Assembly: GCA_007922305.1 (NCBI GenBank)
Contig: ML677343.1
Coordinates: 32,763,573 to 32,827,572, forward strand
From: Dermatemys mawii
Lineage: Eukaryota > Chordata > Testudines > Dermatemydidae
Direction: 5' to 3'
Length of the DNA stretch: 64,000 nucleotides
Shown here: piece by piece, positions 49,085 through 62,637 of the stretch
How positions within the stretch are numbered: the stretch's first letter is position 1
Layout: the number at the start of each line of letters is the position of its first letter
Notes under the pieces: generated by a model
Seen by the model: the letters and a program-made list of their open reading frames with translations, nothing else
What the model was told of the DNA's origin: nothing
The model's database searches: none
Position numbers and translations under genes: made by a program

Positions 49085-50293
49085 TATTTGACCAGTCCAA
49101 AGCTATCTGGTCAAAAACAGCAGTAGCAATAGACGTGGTATATCGTGACTTTAGTAAAGCTTTTGATACTGTGTCGCCTGATACTTTAGTAAAGCTTTTG
49201 ATACTGTCTCTCCGTCTCATAAACAAGCTAGAGAAATGCAATCTAGATGGAGCTACTATAAGGTGGATGCATAACTGGTTGGAAAACCATTCCCAGAGAG
49301 TAGTTATCAGTAGTTCACAGTCATGTTGGAAGGACATAATGAGTGGGGTCCCACAGGAATCAGTTCTGGGTCTGGTTCTGTTCAATATATTAATCAATGA
49401 ATTAGATAATGGCATAGAGAGTACACTTTTAAAGACTGCAGATGATAAAAAACTGGCAGGGGTTGGAAGTGCTTTGAAGGATAGGATTATAATTCACAAT
49501 GATCTGGACAAACCAGAGAAATGGTCTGGATAAAATTCAACAAGGACAAAGGCAAAGTACTCCACTTAGGAAGGAACAATCAGTTGCACACATACAAAAT
49601 GGGAAATGACTGCCTAGAAAGGAGTACTGACAAAAGGGATCTGGGGGATCAGAGTGGATTGCAAGCTAAATATGATTCAACAGCGTAACACTGTTGCAAA
49701 AAAAAAGTGAATATAATTCTGGGATGTATTAGCAGAAGTGTTGTAAGCAAGACACAAGAAGTAATTTGTCTGCTCTACTCTGCACTGATTAGGCCTCAAC
49801 TGGAGCATCGTGTCCAGTTATGGGCACCACATTTCAGGAAAGACATGGCAAATTGGAGAAGGTCCAGAAAAAGCAACAAAAATGATTAAAGGTCTAGAAA
49901 ATATGACCTATGAGGGAAGATTGAAAAAATTGGGTTTGTTTAGTCTGGAAAAGAGAAGACAGAGGGGACATAACAGTTTTCAAGTACATAAAAGGTTGTT
50001 GCAAGGAGGAGGGAGAAAAAAATATTCTTAACCTCTGAGGATAGACAAGAAGCAACAGGCAAATTGCAGCAAAGGAGTTTAGGTTGGACATTAGGAAAAA
50101 CTTCCTTCCAGGTTGGGTAAGCACTGGAATAAATTGCCTATGGAGGTTTTGGAGTCTCCATCACTGGAGATTTTTAAGAGCAGGTTAGACAAACATCTGT
50201 CAGGGATGGTCTAGGTAATAGTCCTGATAAGAGTGCAGGGGACTGGACTAGATGACCTCTCGAGGTCCTTTCCAGTTCTATGATTCTATGATA
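49085..50293 (+). pseudogene. CR1 LINE fragment with decayed reverse transcriptase ORF
   Basis: About 1.2 kb of sense CR1. From 49135 the frame reads VYRDFSKAFDTVSPD, then IRWMHNWLENHSQRVVISS, SGVPQESVLGLVLFNILINE and TADDKKLAGV. These are the conserved non-LTR reverse transcriptase blocks, with the catalytic box seen as TADD where FADD is usual. A 35-bp duplicated segment disrupts the first block. The 3' end has GACATTAGGAAAAACTTCCT, TAGATGACCTCTCGAGGTCC and the tail TTCTATGATTCTATGA. 5'-truncated and frameshifted; not active. Confidence 0.92.
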
Positions 50294-50400
50294 CTGTAAA
50301 AGCTCTTTGAGGCAGGGACTGTGTCTTTAAACTTGCTTAATGTGTCCTGTAAATCACCATGTACACTGATGGCCTGGTATACAAATAAAACTATACATAT
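50294..50400 (+). mobile_element. L2-like 3' tail fragment next to the CR1
   Basis: GTAAAAGCTCTTTGAGGCAG GGACTGTGTC and GGTATACAAATAAAACT are a degraded L2-type tail directly after the CR1 end. Confidence 0.55.
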
Positions 50401-51098
50401 GTACAATGTGTTCTAGACTATCCCAGCCAATCAAGATGCTCAACTTTCAATTAGTTCACCTTTTTTTCCCCCCACCACGTGGCATTAGTATATAGTAAAG
50501 TGAGTGACCAAGAGATTTAAGTAGGCTTGGTAATTGATGGCACCATGACACAACCAGAAAGGGCATTCTTGCTGAATACCTGACAATCTTTGATCATGGC
50601 CAAATAATAGGTGTTCAACTGACCAGTCAACTGACAGGCTTGCCAAACCTGTTATAAGTATTTTCGATATCCTCTGCCTCTTTTCTTAGTGCTTAACATC
50701 TTCATTTTCTGACATACTATTTTCCATTGAGCAGTGGTTTTCATGGACCTGTATGTTACTTAGGTTTGAGTAGATAACCTTTCCTGTACGTTCCAGAGCG
50801 AAACAAAAATAATTTTGGTGTCTAGACATTCCTTCTCTAAATGGAGTCCTGAAGTGACACCAGACTAGTACATGTTTGGGTAGCTGAAATCACCATTATT
50901 ACTAATTGCTTCTAATCACTCTCAACATTGTGCACACACTGTCACTCACCTGATTAGGAGAAGACTGTAAAACCCCACTACTATATTCTTATGAAGGGAC
51001 ATCTGATATCAGTTTATCAGAAGATTATCACTAAAACATGCAGTATGGCATGGCAGGGTATACAACTCAGGCTGTAGTCTAAGGGGGTACATCTAGGG
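50401..51098. other. No recognised feature
   Basis: Intronic spacer, ends in the hAT target site. Confidence 0.5.
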
Positions 51099-51299
51099 CA
51101 GGGGTTCTCAAACAGGAGGTTGTGAGGTTATTAGATGTGGGGTCGTGAGCTGTCAACCTTCACCCCAAATCCCGCTTTGCCTCCAGCATTTATAATGGTG
51201 TTAAATACATAAAAATCTGTTTTTAATGTATAAGAGGGGTCGCACTCAGAGGCTTGCTATATGAGAGGGGTCACCATTAAAAAAGTTTGAGAGCCCCTG
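51099..51299. mobile_element. hAT non-autonomous element
   Basis: CAGGGGTTCTCAAAC ... GTTTGAGAGCCCCTG sits between perfect duplications ATCTAGGG (51091-51098 and 51300-51307). 201 bp, no ORF. Confidence 0.92.
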
Positions 51300-51307
51300 A
51301 TCTAGGG

Positions 51308-52191
51308 AGTATAGCCTATAGATTGATTTTGTAAACTGTTTTCCAGTCATGGCTGGGCCGGGTCTATGGAGATATGGAACGGTCAGCAGCTTTCTTGCAA
51401 GCACTGTGTTTAAACAAGATTGTTCTAGCATAGTGTGAACTCTAGGATATAGAGCATGAGGGCCCCAAGCATACATGACCAACAGAAGAGCCCCCTGACA
51501 AAGGTCAAACCAGACTTCACAGGAGATTATGCGGGTAACTTGGAGTACAAGACTTTCCAGTCCCAGCATTAATAAAGATTGAATTAAAGGTCATATGGTT
51601 AGGAATCCAATCCCAAACTACTACCCTTAAATGTTATTAGGGCGCCATTGGCATGCCTAGTGCTTTAACAGAAGGTCTGTGGCCCTAAGAGCTAAATCAG
51701 ACAAAACACAGTCCAAGGAAAAGGTGGGAAGGGGTGGAACAATACATGATTGCATAAGTATCTCATAGGCCTGGCCCCCTCCATTTCACGCTGTGTGGAA
51801 CCACATGGCCCAAGCACTCAGACAGGATCCCTGGGCTACAACCCCCCTCACCCCATTTCCCAGCTGTGTTACTGTGACAGGACCAACCTGGTTTGGCACC
51901 TGTTAGCCCTTTCACTCCAAGCACCTGTGACCAGCAAGGTGGTTAAAGCAACTGTTGCATTATTCCATCTAATGAATACAACACAATTCAACACCAGCTT
52001 CTTCAAAACAAAGCATGATTTATTCATTCACCCAAAAGTACAAAGCACAGAGAGTGAAGGGTAAACACAGTGATGATCTACACACATTACTTCACCCTTA
52101 ATCTCTCCTTACAAGCTGTCGTATGTTTCAGAAAGCTAAGCAACCTCCATCTCTGGGTTGAGAGAAACCGACTGCCCCGCTGCAGTTTCTG

Positions 52192-52229
<38 letters not shown>

Positions 52230-53962
52230 CTTGCCAGCTGTCAGCTTTCACTAATGCTTCTTGGGCAGCTCTGGTCACTCACTCAACTCCCTCCTCCCCA
52301 CACTTTTCTAGGGCTCGCTCTCTAATGTTTAGTATCTTCTTTGGATCTTAGGCTTTGCCTTGGAAAGTGGAAATTATTCTGGGCCTGGATGGACACAGGT
52401 AGGGGATATGCCCCATTGTTTTACTTTGCTTGCTTGGTTCTTTGAACAAACCCTTTTGACCTAATTCCATAGCAAGGAACCCTTCATAAACATACGGAGG
52501 CATGCAGCATATTCATAAAACACAACAGAAATTGCCCATTTTGTCACTGTTTCATTTTTGATCCTCCAGCAAGGTGTTTGTTACAAACACTGGCATTTCT
52601 TGCCTAGTCTGCGGTGTGCAGCTCTCTCTTTATACCTGTATAGAGTTATGCAGATCTCCCCAACGTTCAGTGTGGTCCTACTGCCATATGGCCTGAACAC
52701 CAGGCCTGAGGTGCCAGCTCCCCAACTACTAACGAGTTTGTACCAGCCACAATAAAGACTAATGCGGGGTGAATCTGAAGATTTATCTTTGGTCAGCAAA
52801 CACCACCACCACCTTAGGGAAACTATTAGGACCTTCAGGCCTGTTTCTCAAGTCATACATTTTGAACCTTGAAATAATTTTTTTTTTTTAAGCAGCAGCA
52901 AAACTTTTGCGAGCTTTCCGCTCTCCAAACTAAGTGACTCTCTTGGTCATAAGCAAAGGAAGTTAATGTTTTAACCTCTTGGGTTTATGCAGTTCAGTCC
53001 AAAGCAGTGTTTATTTTCTTCAGTTTTAAATTGCATAATTACATTACCAAAAGTGCATTTAACAGCTATTCTTAACATAAGGCCAGCACAAAACAGTATA
53101 AGAAATATCAGACTGAGTAATTTACAAAAGCAAACAGTAGCATTTTAAGGTATAATTCCACCATGCGAACGGTGCATTTAATTGTAGATGATCACACAGT
53201 CAAAATAGGTTTCTGATAGTCGATGGTAATAAATAACCTAAATGAAAAAGTGAAAGACTGGGGATGCACAGATAACCTGTCTGCTAGTGTCTTGTCTTGA
53301 ACTCACACAAAGATGAACAATGCCTTTTAAATAGGAACACTGATACTAATAAGCAGTACCATAGTTGTATTCCCTTTAAAGGCACCTTTCAGACGGGTCT
53401 CTCCCCCCACCCATATATTATTCATGCTGGACTGCAACTTTGCACAGGTAGTTGTATAGCAGCGTAAACCATGAGTGGGTGAGCGAGATGGGGTTACTTC
53501 AAAAGAAAACACATTAAGGCTTTACAATGCTTTTGATCTTGCTCTAACTCTCAGTATTTTTCAGACCTGGTCCTTACTGAGAGGTGGAAAAAAAGATTTA
53601 TTTTCTAAAAACTCATTTAAAAACTAGCTGCTTTTATTTAGCTTTGAAGCATGCAGCCTAGTTTGGCTCTGCAGCAGCATCACCACAACTCACCACTTCA
53701 TACTGGCACTGCAGGCATGGATACTATGCAAAGCACATTGATTAGGATGGGGCTTTGCATGCTAATTTACATGAGAACTGTTCCACTCCCATTGTATTAG
53801 GCCCTGTGAATGAATGGAAGCATTGTGTCACCACAGAGTATTCTTCACACTGAGTCCCAGCAAAGGGAACCCCTGTCACTACGTAATAACACAAAACAAC
53901 ATCCCAGCAGAAGTCCATTAACATCCCAAAGGGGGCAGCAGTCCCCGTATGTCAGTGGAAGA
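51308..53962. other. Possible unclassified repeat and microsatellite; no gene
   Basis: 51780-52560 has promoter-like and tail-like text (ACATTACTTCACCCTTAATC, ATTTATTCATTCACCCAAA) that may be an unrecognised, possibly antisense LTR; I could not place its ends. It contains the (CT)n run listed separately. The rest shows nothing. Confidence 0.35.
52193..52224 (+). repeat. (CT)n microsatellite
   Basis: About 16 uninterrupted CT units. Confidence 0.93.
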
Positions 53963-54066
53963 TAGGATGACCAGACAGGGTGGGGGGTAATAGGAGCCTA
54001 TATAAGAAAAAAAGACCCCCAAAAATGGGGACTGTCCCTATAAAATTGGGACATCTGGTCACCCTA
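53963..54066. mobile_element. Tc1/Mariner-type MITE
   Basis: TA duplications bracket inverted ends AGGATGACCAGA and TCTGGTCACCCT (one mismatch). The 100-bp interior contains ATAGGAGCCTATATAAG. A common amniote MITE by pattern. Confidence 0.8.
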
Positions 54067-55454
54067 GTGGAAGAATTCCTTAAAAACAAAGACAGTGAAA
54101 CAAATTTAATTAAAAATCTATTAAGCAATGTTTATAACCTGAATTAAACCACCAAAAGCAAGGAAAACAGACCAGACCAGAGACGTTAACCCTGCACCAT
54201 ATGCCTTAACACAGCATGTTAGGCACTATAGTTCCCAACCTACTACTCAAAAATTCATCTTACCCAGCAAGAGTTCAATAAACCTACGGCTAGTACTGAA
54301 TCCTGAGTCTGTCCCAAGTCTGAATACACTTTCTCTCATGGGATGACATCTGGATACTTGGAATAAAGGTGCAAATATGCAGAAGTGTATGCATACACCA
54401 TTGAAGTTGGGCTAAGGTGCTCAGAACTATCTGTAACCGTTAAATACCCCAACTCAGAACACATTTTCCATGAACCAAGGGGACATACGAACAGGTTTTA
54501 AATAAATTAGGGCAAAAATGAGTCAAACAGTTATAAAAGCAGGTGGGCTGAAAGCAAGAGATGAAACTCTGCTAGCAATGGCCGAGTACAGCATTTCTCC
54601 CTCTTTCTACAGATGTCAGAAACGTGACTGGCACTGCAGCACTGGATAAATGCAGACCTCTACATCTGAAGAATGTCTCTGCTCATCCAAAGCAGGCAAG
54701 CCGCCATGGATTTTTCCATTACAGCAGAATCTGCACTCACTATGTGGAATTATGGGTTTGGAGAGCACTACTGGTTTGTTTACGAGAGTTATAGAAATTA
54801 TAACTCTTCATCTTAATAGAATCCCTTGTAGCTATACATTATTTTCTTCAGCTTTTTCCCAGCCACTAAAGACTGATAGCCTACAAAAAGCATCTCCTCC
54901 TTCCCACAGTCCTCTAAGCCAGGAAAGTGACAACCAGGGTCCTGGGCCCCTCTCGTCTCGCTCTGGGTTGATCTCACTCTGCACAGGCTTAACCAAACTA
55001 AGGAAATGAGCACCACGGTTTCCTTGCTGAGAGCCATCATTTCCAAATCCAATACAGAACTGCTCTCCTGGCTTTCAGGACTTCCCCATCATCTTACTCC
55101 ACCTTGTGTGTCTGACCCACCGCTCAGCTACTCCTTCTGCTTCTCCAGTCTTGGCCTCCTCCACAGCTGGTGATCGTTGATTAATTCATGTTGCTGTGCT
55201 TATTTAGTATTCCCCACCTTCCTGCATCCTCAGACTGTCAGTGCCTCAATAAATCTTCCTCTTATCTTAAACTGAGAGACTCCAATACATTCAGAACTGG
55301 GCCATCAGAAAGGTGTTGCTACACAAAAGTATGCTGTACAGTAAGGAAACCAGAAAGGAAAAGGAATGTGTGTGGGTGGGACAGGTGGTCAGACCCATAA
55401 CAAGTCACTTTAATGGGCCATCTTCCAAGGTGAAAGAGCAGCACTCATTTTCCT
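54067..55454. other. No recognised feature
   Basis: Upstream intron. The ORF at 54650-55009 has no support. Confidence 0.5.
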
Positions 55455-55682
55455 CTTCAAGCTTGTGTGTCTAGGCCACCGCAACGCTTCAGTGAAGACG
55501 CTGCCTATGCCAATGGGAGGGGCTCTCCACTCTGAAAGGGGCTAGCTATGTTGATGGGAGAATTCTTCCAACACTCTCTACACTAGAGGTTAGATCAGTT
55601 TAATGGAATCGCTCAGGGGTGTGGAATTTTCACACCCAAGTGACAGTTATATTGAGCTAGTTTCCTCATGTAGACCAGGCGT
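55455..55682. mobile_element. Harbinger-like MITE fragment
   Basis: Shares TTGATGGGAGAATTCTTCCA and AATTTTCACACCCAAGTGAC text with the reverse complement of 20803-21015, and ends ATGTAGACCAGGC. The left end is uncertain. Confidence 0.6.
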
Positions 55683-56893
55683 GACAGAGGGTAGATCTGT
55701 CCCGAGGAGGCAGGCCAGGAGTAAGCCCTTTAACTCCCTCAGCACGATTGGAGGGCTAAGCCACACAGAGGGTGCAGATACCTTGCCACCCCTTCAGCCA
55801 GCTGGTTCCTCTATTATTATATGCATTTCTGAAGCACTTACCACTGTTGCTGGTGGGCACTCAGAACAAATATCTTCATTGTGCAGTCAATCAGAAGCCC
55901 TTACTTGAAGGGTCAGATTTCAAGTGGCTAACTTGCTCTGAACAGAGAAACACCAAAAGCCCCACACAGCCTGCCAGTTTTCTTTTTGGTTTAGGAGCAT
56001 TCTTTCCTCTTCAGACTTACGAGCTAGGCTTCAACTCCAGGAGCTCACTCTGGGTCTTGTTCTAGGGGGTTGTTTTTCTAGTGGCATAAGACTTTAGCCA
56101 TGTGAACTGCTGGTATTTTTGTGCAACACTGAAATGGAAGTGTTCTCTCGCAATTGTTGCAGAACTATTGGATTGCTGAATTATTCAAGAGCTGTGTCAC
56201 TGGCCCGACTACTTGCGAGGAAATCTTCAGCTCTGTAAATTGATATAAATCACATACAGAGTAGACTGACTCCATCTCAAAAGAATGGGTGACGATGGGG
56301 AGAGTGCTTTACTGAATTTTAGAGTAAACCACAGTAAAGTAAGCATCTAATTTAAAAGGTACTGGATGACAAATTCACAAGTTCTCCCATAGCGTTTGTA
56401 CACACCAATTTGCCCTAGGCAGGAGGAGGTAAACAATATTAAAATGTGTCCCCAAGTTGTTATCCTTCTTGCACTAGACAAGTCCATTTGATAAATATCC
56501 CAAGAAAATCAGATGTTAAGAAGGTGGGTGAGCTTCACATAAATAGAGCAATTTCATAGCAAAGGTTTCCTAGAAATATGGTTTCACTGCAACTATGGGT
56601 ATTAGGACAATATATGACATGTCTCTTTTTCATCTTGCTTTATGAACTGTACTTTTGGACATTTCAAAACTGCTGTGTTCCAGTCCCTAACATCTGCATA
56701 TCAATGTTCCCATTCAACTTTCCACAGAGGGGCCATAATCTTTGTTTTGTTCCGTGCCTTCAGTCTTTGTGAAGTGAACACCCAGTTATGCACACTCTAT
56801 TCATGTTCTTTAAGCCATGTGAACATCTTTGTACTGCACAACAGGAAAGGAGGGATGAAGGGGGAAGGGAAGCAAAGGGGTGTTAGTTTAGGA
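55683..56893. other. No recognised feature
   Basis: Upstream intron; ends in the target site of the next hAT element. Confidence 0.5.
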
Positions 56894-57589
56894 CAGTGGT
56901 TCCCAAACTTTAACAACTCATGAACCCCTTTCACTAAAATGTCAAGTCTTGCAAACCGCCTCGTAAAAATGAATATTTCCAGGGATTTTCTCCTTTACAT
57001 GAGTATAAATTATAAAAAGAGTGATCTTGGAAATATAAAATTTGTTTTTATGACATGCTTATTACATACTATTTATTAATTATCATTATAGTATTTGTAT
57101 TACATTACAAAAATGGCAACACTTTTCCAAGATCTCACTTTCATAGCCTGTAACACTTCGAAGAAGCCTGTTATAAGACAAGGCTCCTATGTTTCACCAA
57201 TAAGTATCAGATGTGAAATAGCGTAAAGATATTTAAGAAGCCAACTCAAAGAGTTCCTCTTACACACAAGCATTCAGATCTTGAGCAGTCCAGACAACTA
57301 ATGCACATTATAACAAAGCTTAAACTTGTTCTTCATAGTAATTTTAAACACAATACTAGCTGCCTATTTAATGTTAAAAACAGCAAAAAGATCCCCCTCC
57401 CTTTCCATTCCTTATAAGGAGTCTTGAAGTTTAAATCTCCTTAGTGTGATAGAGATGCTTGCTTTGATCTGCTTAGCTCTTGGAAGTCGTACAGCCCAGC
57501 ATTCCTAGGGACAGCTCTGTTCGCTATTAGAGAATTTTTTTGTGACAACCCCCTGTAATATTTCACGAACCCCAGTCTGGGAAGCACTG
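56894..57589. mobile_element. hAT (Charlie-like) DNA element, 696 bp
   Basis: CAGTGGTTCCCAAACTT ... GTCTGGGAAGCACTG is flanked by perfect 8-bp duplications GTTTAGGA (56886-56893 and 57590-57597). Longer than the other hAT copies here, AT-rich, and with no intact transposase ORF. ACTCATGAACCCCTTTCAC near the left end is typical of this type. Confidence 0.9.
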
Positions 57590-57597
57590 GTTTAGGA

Positions 57598-59107
57598 AGA
57601 AGGCTAATGTGGAGGAATGACATTATTGAAAATGTTCTGTAAATTTTACAATGAGAAACTTTAACTGCTTTACACAACTTGCAAATATTTCAAACATGAC
57701 AGCAATCTTTTTTTTTTTTTTAATTTTTCTGTTCCATGTTCAGGTCTTGGGATGGATTTTCTTCCTTAGCTTCATTTTCACTTCTTTAGACAAATCCATC
57801 CGGAGCCCATTCCTGCCCTCTCTGCAGTCTCAGAGGTAATCAGTGCTGATTCACCACAGAGGATTCCAAATGGGGGAGCCCAGTTAGTCAAAAGGTATTA
57901 ATCTGAGACAAGTTACTTCTATAAAAATACAATTCTATGCCAGACTCATGTATCTTGATTTGTACAATTTAGCTGGCACTGTGTGCATTCAAATATACCT
58001 CACTGAGCTTCAAGTCATGAAGCCAGACACACAAAATCATTCCAAAAACAGCTTTCCAAGATTGCCCATTCTGCTATGGCATCTGCAGATGTGGTCACCA
58101 GATCACTGCTGCTTTGACAGACTCCACATGTAAGTGTTTTCAGACAGGCTACAGAGTAGAAAACTTTTAACAGTGGTAGCAGCAACCTTCTATGTTACGG
58201 GTGAATGGCCTGGAGGATAAAGACCAATGGGGCTCACATTAACTAAGCTCTGTTCAGCTGCCAGCAGTACTGGAACTATGGCTGGTACTCAAGATTTTGC
58301 AGCACAACAGCTGGCCACCACTGGAAGGAGACTGTGTGGGAGGGGGAGAAGGCAATGTAAAATTAATCTCTTTCTTTTTAGGGAAACCTCAACTTTCCAC
58401 TGGAGAGAAGTTGATACTCACTCCAATGTTACTACCCCTTTTAAACTGTCTCTCCGACATCTGACACAGCCCCATCTGCTCTGACTTTGTTCAAATTCCA
58501 TTACTCTATCAGCTCCTTTCCTGCTAAAATAGCAGAGTCTGGAAATCAAAACGTAGTGCCTGGCTCTTCCCAGATTCCAACGATGTCAGTTAAAGCGAGC
58601 TATGTGGAAGTTAAAAGCCTTGAGAATCCAAGGCTATTTTGTAGCCTGTGAATCTCGGACTAAATGTATTTAGATCTGGACAACAGGTGATATTTGTGAG
58701 TAATGTAGACTGCATGAGTGCAGCATGGTGCAGAGTTTCCAGTACCACAAAACAAAGCTGGATCCAGACTAACCTTGTGGATGATTATGAACAATCTGGA
58801 CTACAGCTAATATGGCAGTTATGAGATAGGTCAGGTTGTAAGAAGCCAATAGTGCGGGATGCTTCTCTCACAAGCAATATATTTTATATTAAAATTAGCT
58901 ACATGTCTATTAAGACATTTATGGTATCTGAACACTTGTCGCATCAGCTAAATCTCACAGAGTTGCAATATGAAATAGAAGAAGCAGTGACATTATTAAA
59001 ATATCTTGCTTCTATAGGTTAACATGTGCCATTGTAACTAGCCCAACTAAATTTCCACCTATACAGTGGCAGGATCTTTGCAGCTAACATTGACACTACT
59101 TCCACTG
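57598..59107. other. No recognised feature
   Basis: Upstream intron; poly-T tract at about 57709-57722. Confidence 0.5.
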
Positions 59108-59200
59108 CATGTATCTGATGAAGTGGGTATTAGCCCACGAAAGCTTATGCTTTAATACTTTCAGTTAGTCTTTAAGGTGCCACAGGACTCTCTGTCACAT
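59108..59200 (+). mobile_element. Penelope-like terminal fragment (sense)
   Basis: GTATCTGATGAAGTGGGTAT, CACGAAAGCTTATGCTT and AGTTAGTCTTTAAGGTGCCA are the reverse of the 11461-11905 repeat end. Confidence 0.65.
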
Positions 59201-62200
59201 TGACTGGTGAAGTAAATGAACAAGACCATTCTTCTTCTCTAGGTTCTTCCAAGCAAACAAATGAGAGAAATACTTTTCCAGTACTTTTCAGAGTAAAGAA
59301 TAGACAGTTGTATTGCATGACAATTACACTGCTTGATAGTAAACATTAGCAAAGCAGAGCTTTAACAAGTACACTTTTAAAAGGAAAAAGAAATTTAGAG
59401 AAAGATTACTGAGTCCCGTCCCACCCCATCCTCCACCCCCCAAAAAAAAGAAAAAGAAAAAGAAAAAAAGAAAACTTGTGCCACCCTGGAGGAAAATACC
59501 TCTGTGCGCCTGAATTTTTGGATACAAAATCCTTTTTTAAAAACACACTAATAGAATTACTCAGTCTTAACGGAAATATTCTGAACACATTTTACATACT
59601 AGGAGTTGAATGTAAGAGGTGTTTTTGCCTATAGCACTGTTAAAGTGTAATTTAGTAGCCAGTTCTTGGTATAGGCTATGGGTAGGTTTATTGTATTTCA
59701 CGGTTTCCTTGCCATGAATAAGAACCATTCTTTTTCTTTACTGAAAAACAAAGCATGAAGGGTAATAGAATCCAAGCCTTGATGTTAAAGGCAATTTGAT
59801 ACAGTTCTATACAAAAAATTGAAGAGGAAAGTAAATTACTTTAATTCCTGCTGTAGAGAATAGACATACAGAAACGGACCTTAGAGATAGATTTCTTATT
59901 ATCAGAACGCATCATATGTTGTAAGAATTCAACTGAAGTCTGAAATGGTCAGACATGTGGAGATTTATTTTTTTAAAATTCAGTGGTGGTTGTGAATGAG
60001 GAATTCCTTCTACTAAATTGAAAAGCAGGCAAACATTGAAAAGCAATGACATGTATAGTCTTCTGCGTCCAAGTCACTGCAGTATTCTTCTGTACAGTTA
60101 ACAAGATAGTCGTGATGCGGTGAATAACTCAAGAATCAACTGTCAAATAGATACCAATTTAATTTGATAGGTTGACCATGGCAGGGGAGATTAAGTGGCT
60201 GCTTAAGCACAATGGGGCATTTACTGGCACAGAGTACGTCATTTTTATTCTGTAAAGCACATGTTTCAAACTAAAAGGCACAAACAGATTTTCACTAGCC
60301 AGCTAAGCATTTATATAAATAATTCTCATAACTGGACTGGCATATCATACCTCTGAGAAATTCATTAGGCAAGGGAGGTGCTGAACATACCTAAATTACA
60401 TAGCCTCATTAACACTCAGGAATCCGAGCATCTAAAACAGTTCTTCAGTTAAGGATATTCCTGCGTTTTATTAAACTTACATACCAGATAAAGCTTCCAA
60501 TTCCTAAAAAAGTATGATGTCTAATTATCAATCAAGGCTCAAGTATATTTACCCCATATTGAGTAACGTTGCTTCATGGTTGTTAATAGGTTGAATTGAT
60601 AATGCACTGATACGAACAGATGCTACTAAGCAGTTTCTCAGCCTTTCAGGAGGACTATGTAGGTGTTGAATTCTGAAGCTAATCACCTTAGCAACGGCTC
60701 TAAACATATGTGCAGTGACATCAGCTGATTTTTGAAAGCTGTAAATAGAGCATAATACCATGAAAAAAGAAATCTGGATTAAAGCCAAGACCTAAAAAAA
60801 ACATACTATTAAGACACTGCCTATAATTCAATGTATGCAAACTTGTTTGAATCCCCCATCCCCAAAATGTCTGTAATTATACACCTAACAACAATTAATG
60901 AATAATGCAATTGGTCCTTGTGCAAGTTATACACAGTTTAAAAAATAGCCAAAAGAATATTAGTTAGTAGAAACTTATAACTTCAAAATTAGTTTAAAAG
61001 AATTAGATAAAACTTGTAAGTAATACTATAGAGCACTAAACAGGGTGAAGGATACAATGGTATAACACACAACCTTGCACATTTAAAACCAGTGAGTAAA
61101 TACTTCTTTGTTTTTATAAATAAAAAGATAGCAATGTTGCAGATACATGACTATCTGTTACTAGTAAAGAGTCTTTTTTTGAGTTGCAGGCGAATTTCAG
61201 CATGTTGACTAATTCACAGTGGCTACTGTACATTTGACTATTTTTTAAGTTAGCTGTGGCAAATTTCCATTTAAGACAATTAAAATCAGTGAGTGGCAGT
61301 TCTGGGCCCTTGGCAAAGAGGAGTTTAAAAAGGAGTCCAGTACAAATAAGCAGGATGAACTCATTTAGAGGAAGCCATGCTGGCAAGCAGACCGTCTGAA
61401 AGGGTTGCATACTCCAGCAATAGCTCATGTTTGGTACCTTATTAAGATCTTAAACTATTCATTTACTGAATCCTCACTCATCCACCAAAATAAGACACAA
61501 AGAGAATATATGTTTTGTTTTCTTCATTTCATTCTGACCCATCTTTCTAAGTTTTATTCTTAAGAGTATGCAATGGCCAGCTAAATAAACCCCTGCAATG
61601 CCTCTATGTATTAAAAGCTAGCATTCTGAGAAGGAGAGAGACACACGAGGGAAGAAATGGAATTAATAGGATTTTCAAATGTCAAAAAATATCTTTAGCA
61701 GCCCCATTTATGCAGAGCCTTAGTACTCACTGAACTTGAAAGCAAAATTTGCTGTGCAAAGAACACAGCTTGCATGCTAAATGGACCTGAGAAACAGTGT
61801 TTCTACAGCACAAAATCATCACACATGCTCACTCCTTCTCTTGGCAATTAACCCTCAAGAACCTCAGGTTCCTTTCCCCTGCAATTTCAGGAGAAGCCTA
61901 GAGGCATTAAACATGGCTTTAGTCATCATTTAATAAACTAGCTCTAGGAAATAGTGTACAATCACTTTCCTCTAAGAAGCACCTTGGTCCCCATAAACAT
62001 TTTTAAAAGGAAATGTAATGAAGAATGTAATCACTTCATCTAATTACAAAGGAGAATATAACGAAAAATAGCATCTTCCCAAGCAATGTAACGAACAGGA
62101 AGCTGCTGTGAACATTAAAGAGCCTATGATCCTTCTTCAATAAAAGCAGGTGTTTGCCATGGCATGCTTGGGCAGAATGTCCCCTTCCATCATCTGCTGT

Positions 62201-62348
62201 GTTGTGCATAGTGCACCAGGTGATTGCCATCCAGTACAGGCTACATGTTCGAGCTGCTGCACGCATACAGGCCCCGACTGTATGGGCACAGCACCAACCA
62301 CCACTGGCAGGTCTAGTTTGTATTATTTGTGAAGCATTTTTGAATAAG
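59201..62348. other. No recognised feature; one A-rich tract
   Basis: AT-rich upstream intron. A CCCCCCAAAAAAAAG tract followed by repeated AAAAAG units lies at 59436-59474. Confidence 0.5.
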
Positions 62349-62637
62349 AATCATAGAACATCAGGGTTGGAAGGGACCTCAGGAGGTTCTAATCCAACCC
62401 CTTACTCAAAGCAGGACTAACCCCAACTAAATCATCCCAGGCAGGGCTTTGTCAAGTCTGACTTTAAAAACCTTTAAGGGAGGAGATTCCACCACCTCTC
62501 TAGGTAACCCATTCCAGCGCTTCACCACCCTCCTAGTGAAAAAGTTTTTCCTAATATCCAACCTAAACCTTCCCCACTGCAACTTGAGACCATTACTCCT
62601 TGTTCTGTCATCTGCCACCACTGGATACAGCCTAGCT
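62349..62637 (-). mobile_element. CR1 LINE 3' end, first part (antisense)
   Basis: The plus strand begins AATCATAGAACATCAGGGTT GGAAGGGACC, the reverse of the CR1 tail, and continues CAGGCAGGGCTTTGTCAAGT and TTCCTAATATCCAACCTAAA. It is interrupted by a hAT element and resumes at 63184. Confidence 0.92.
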
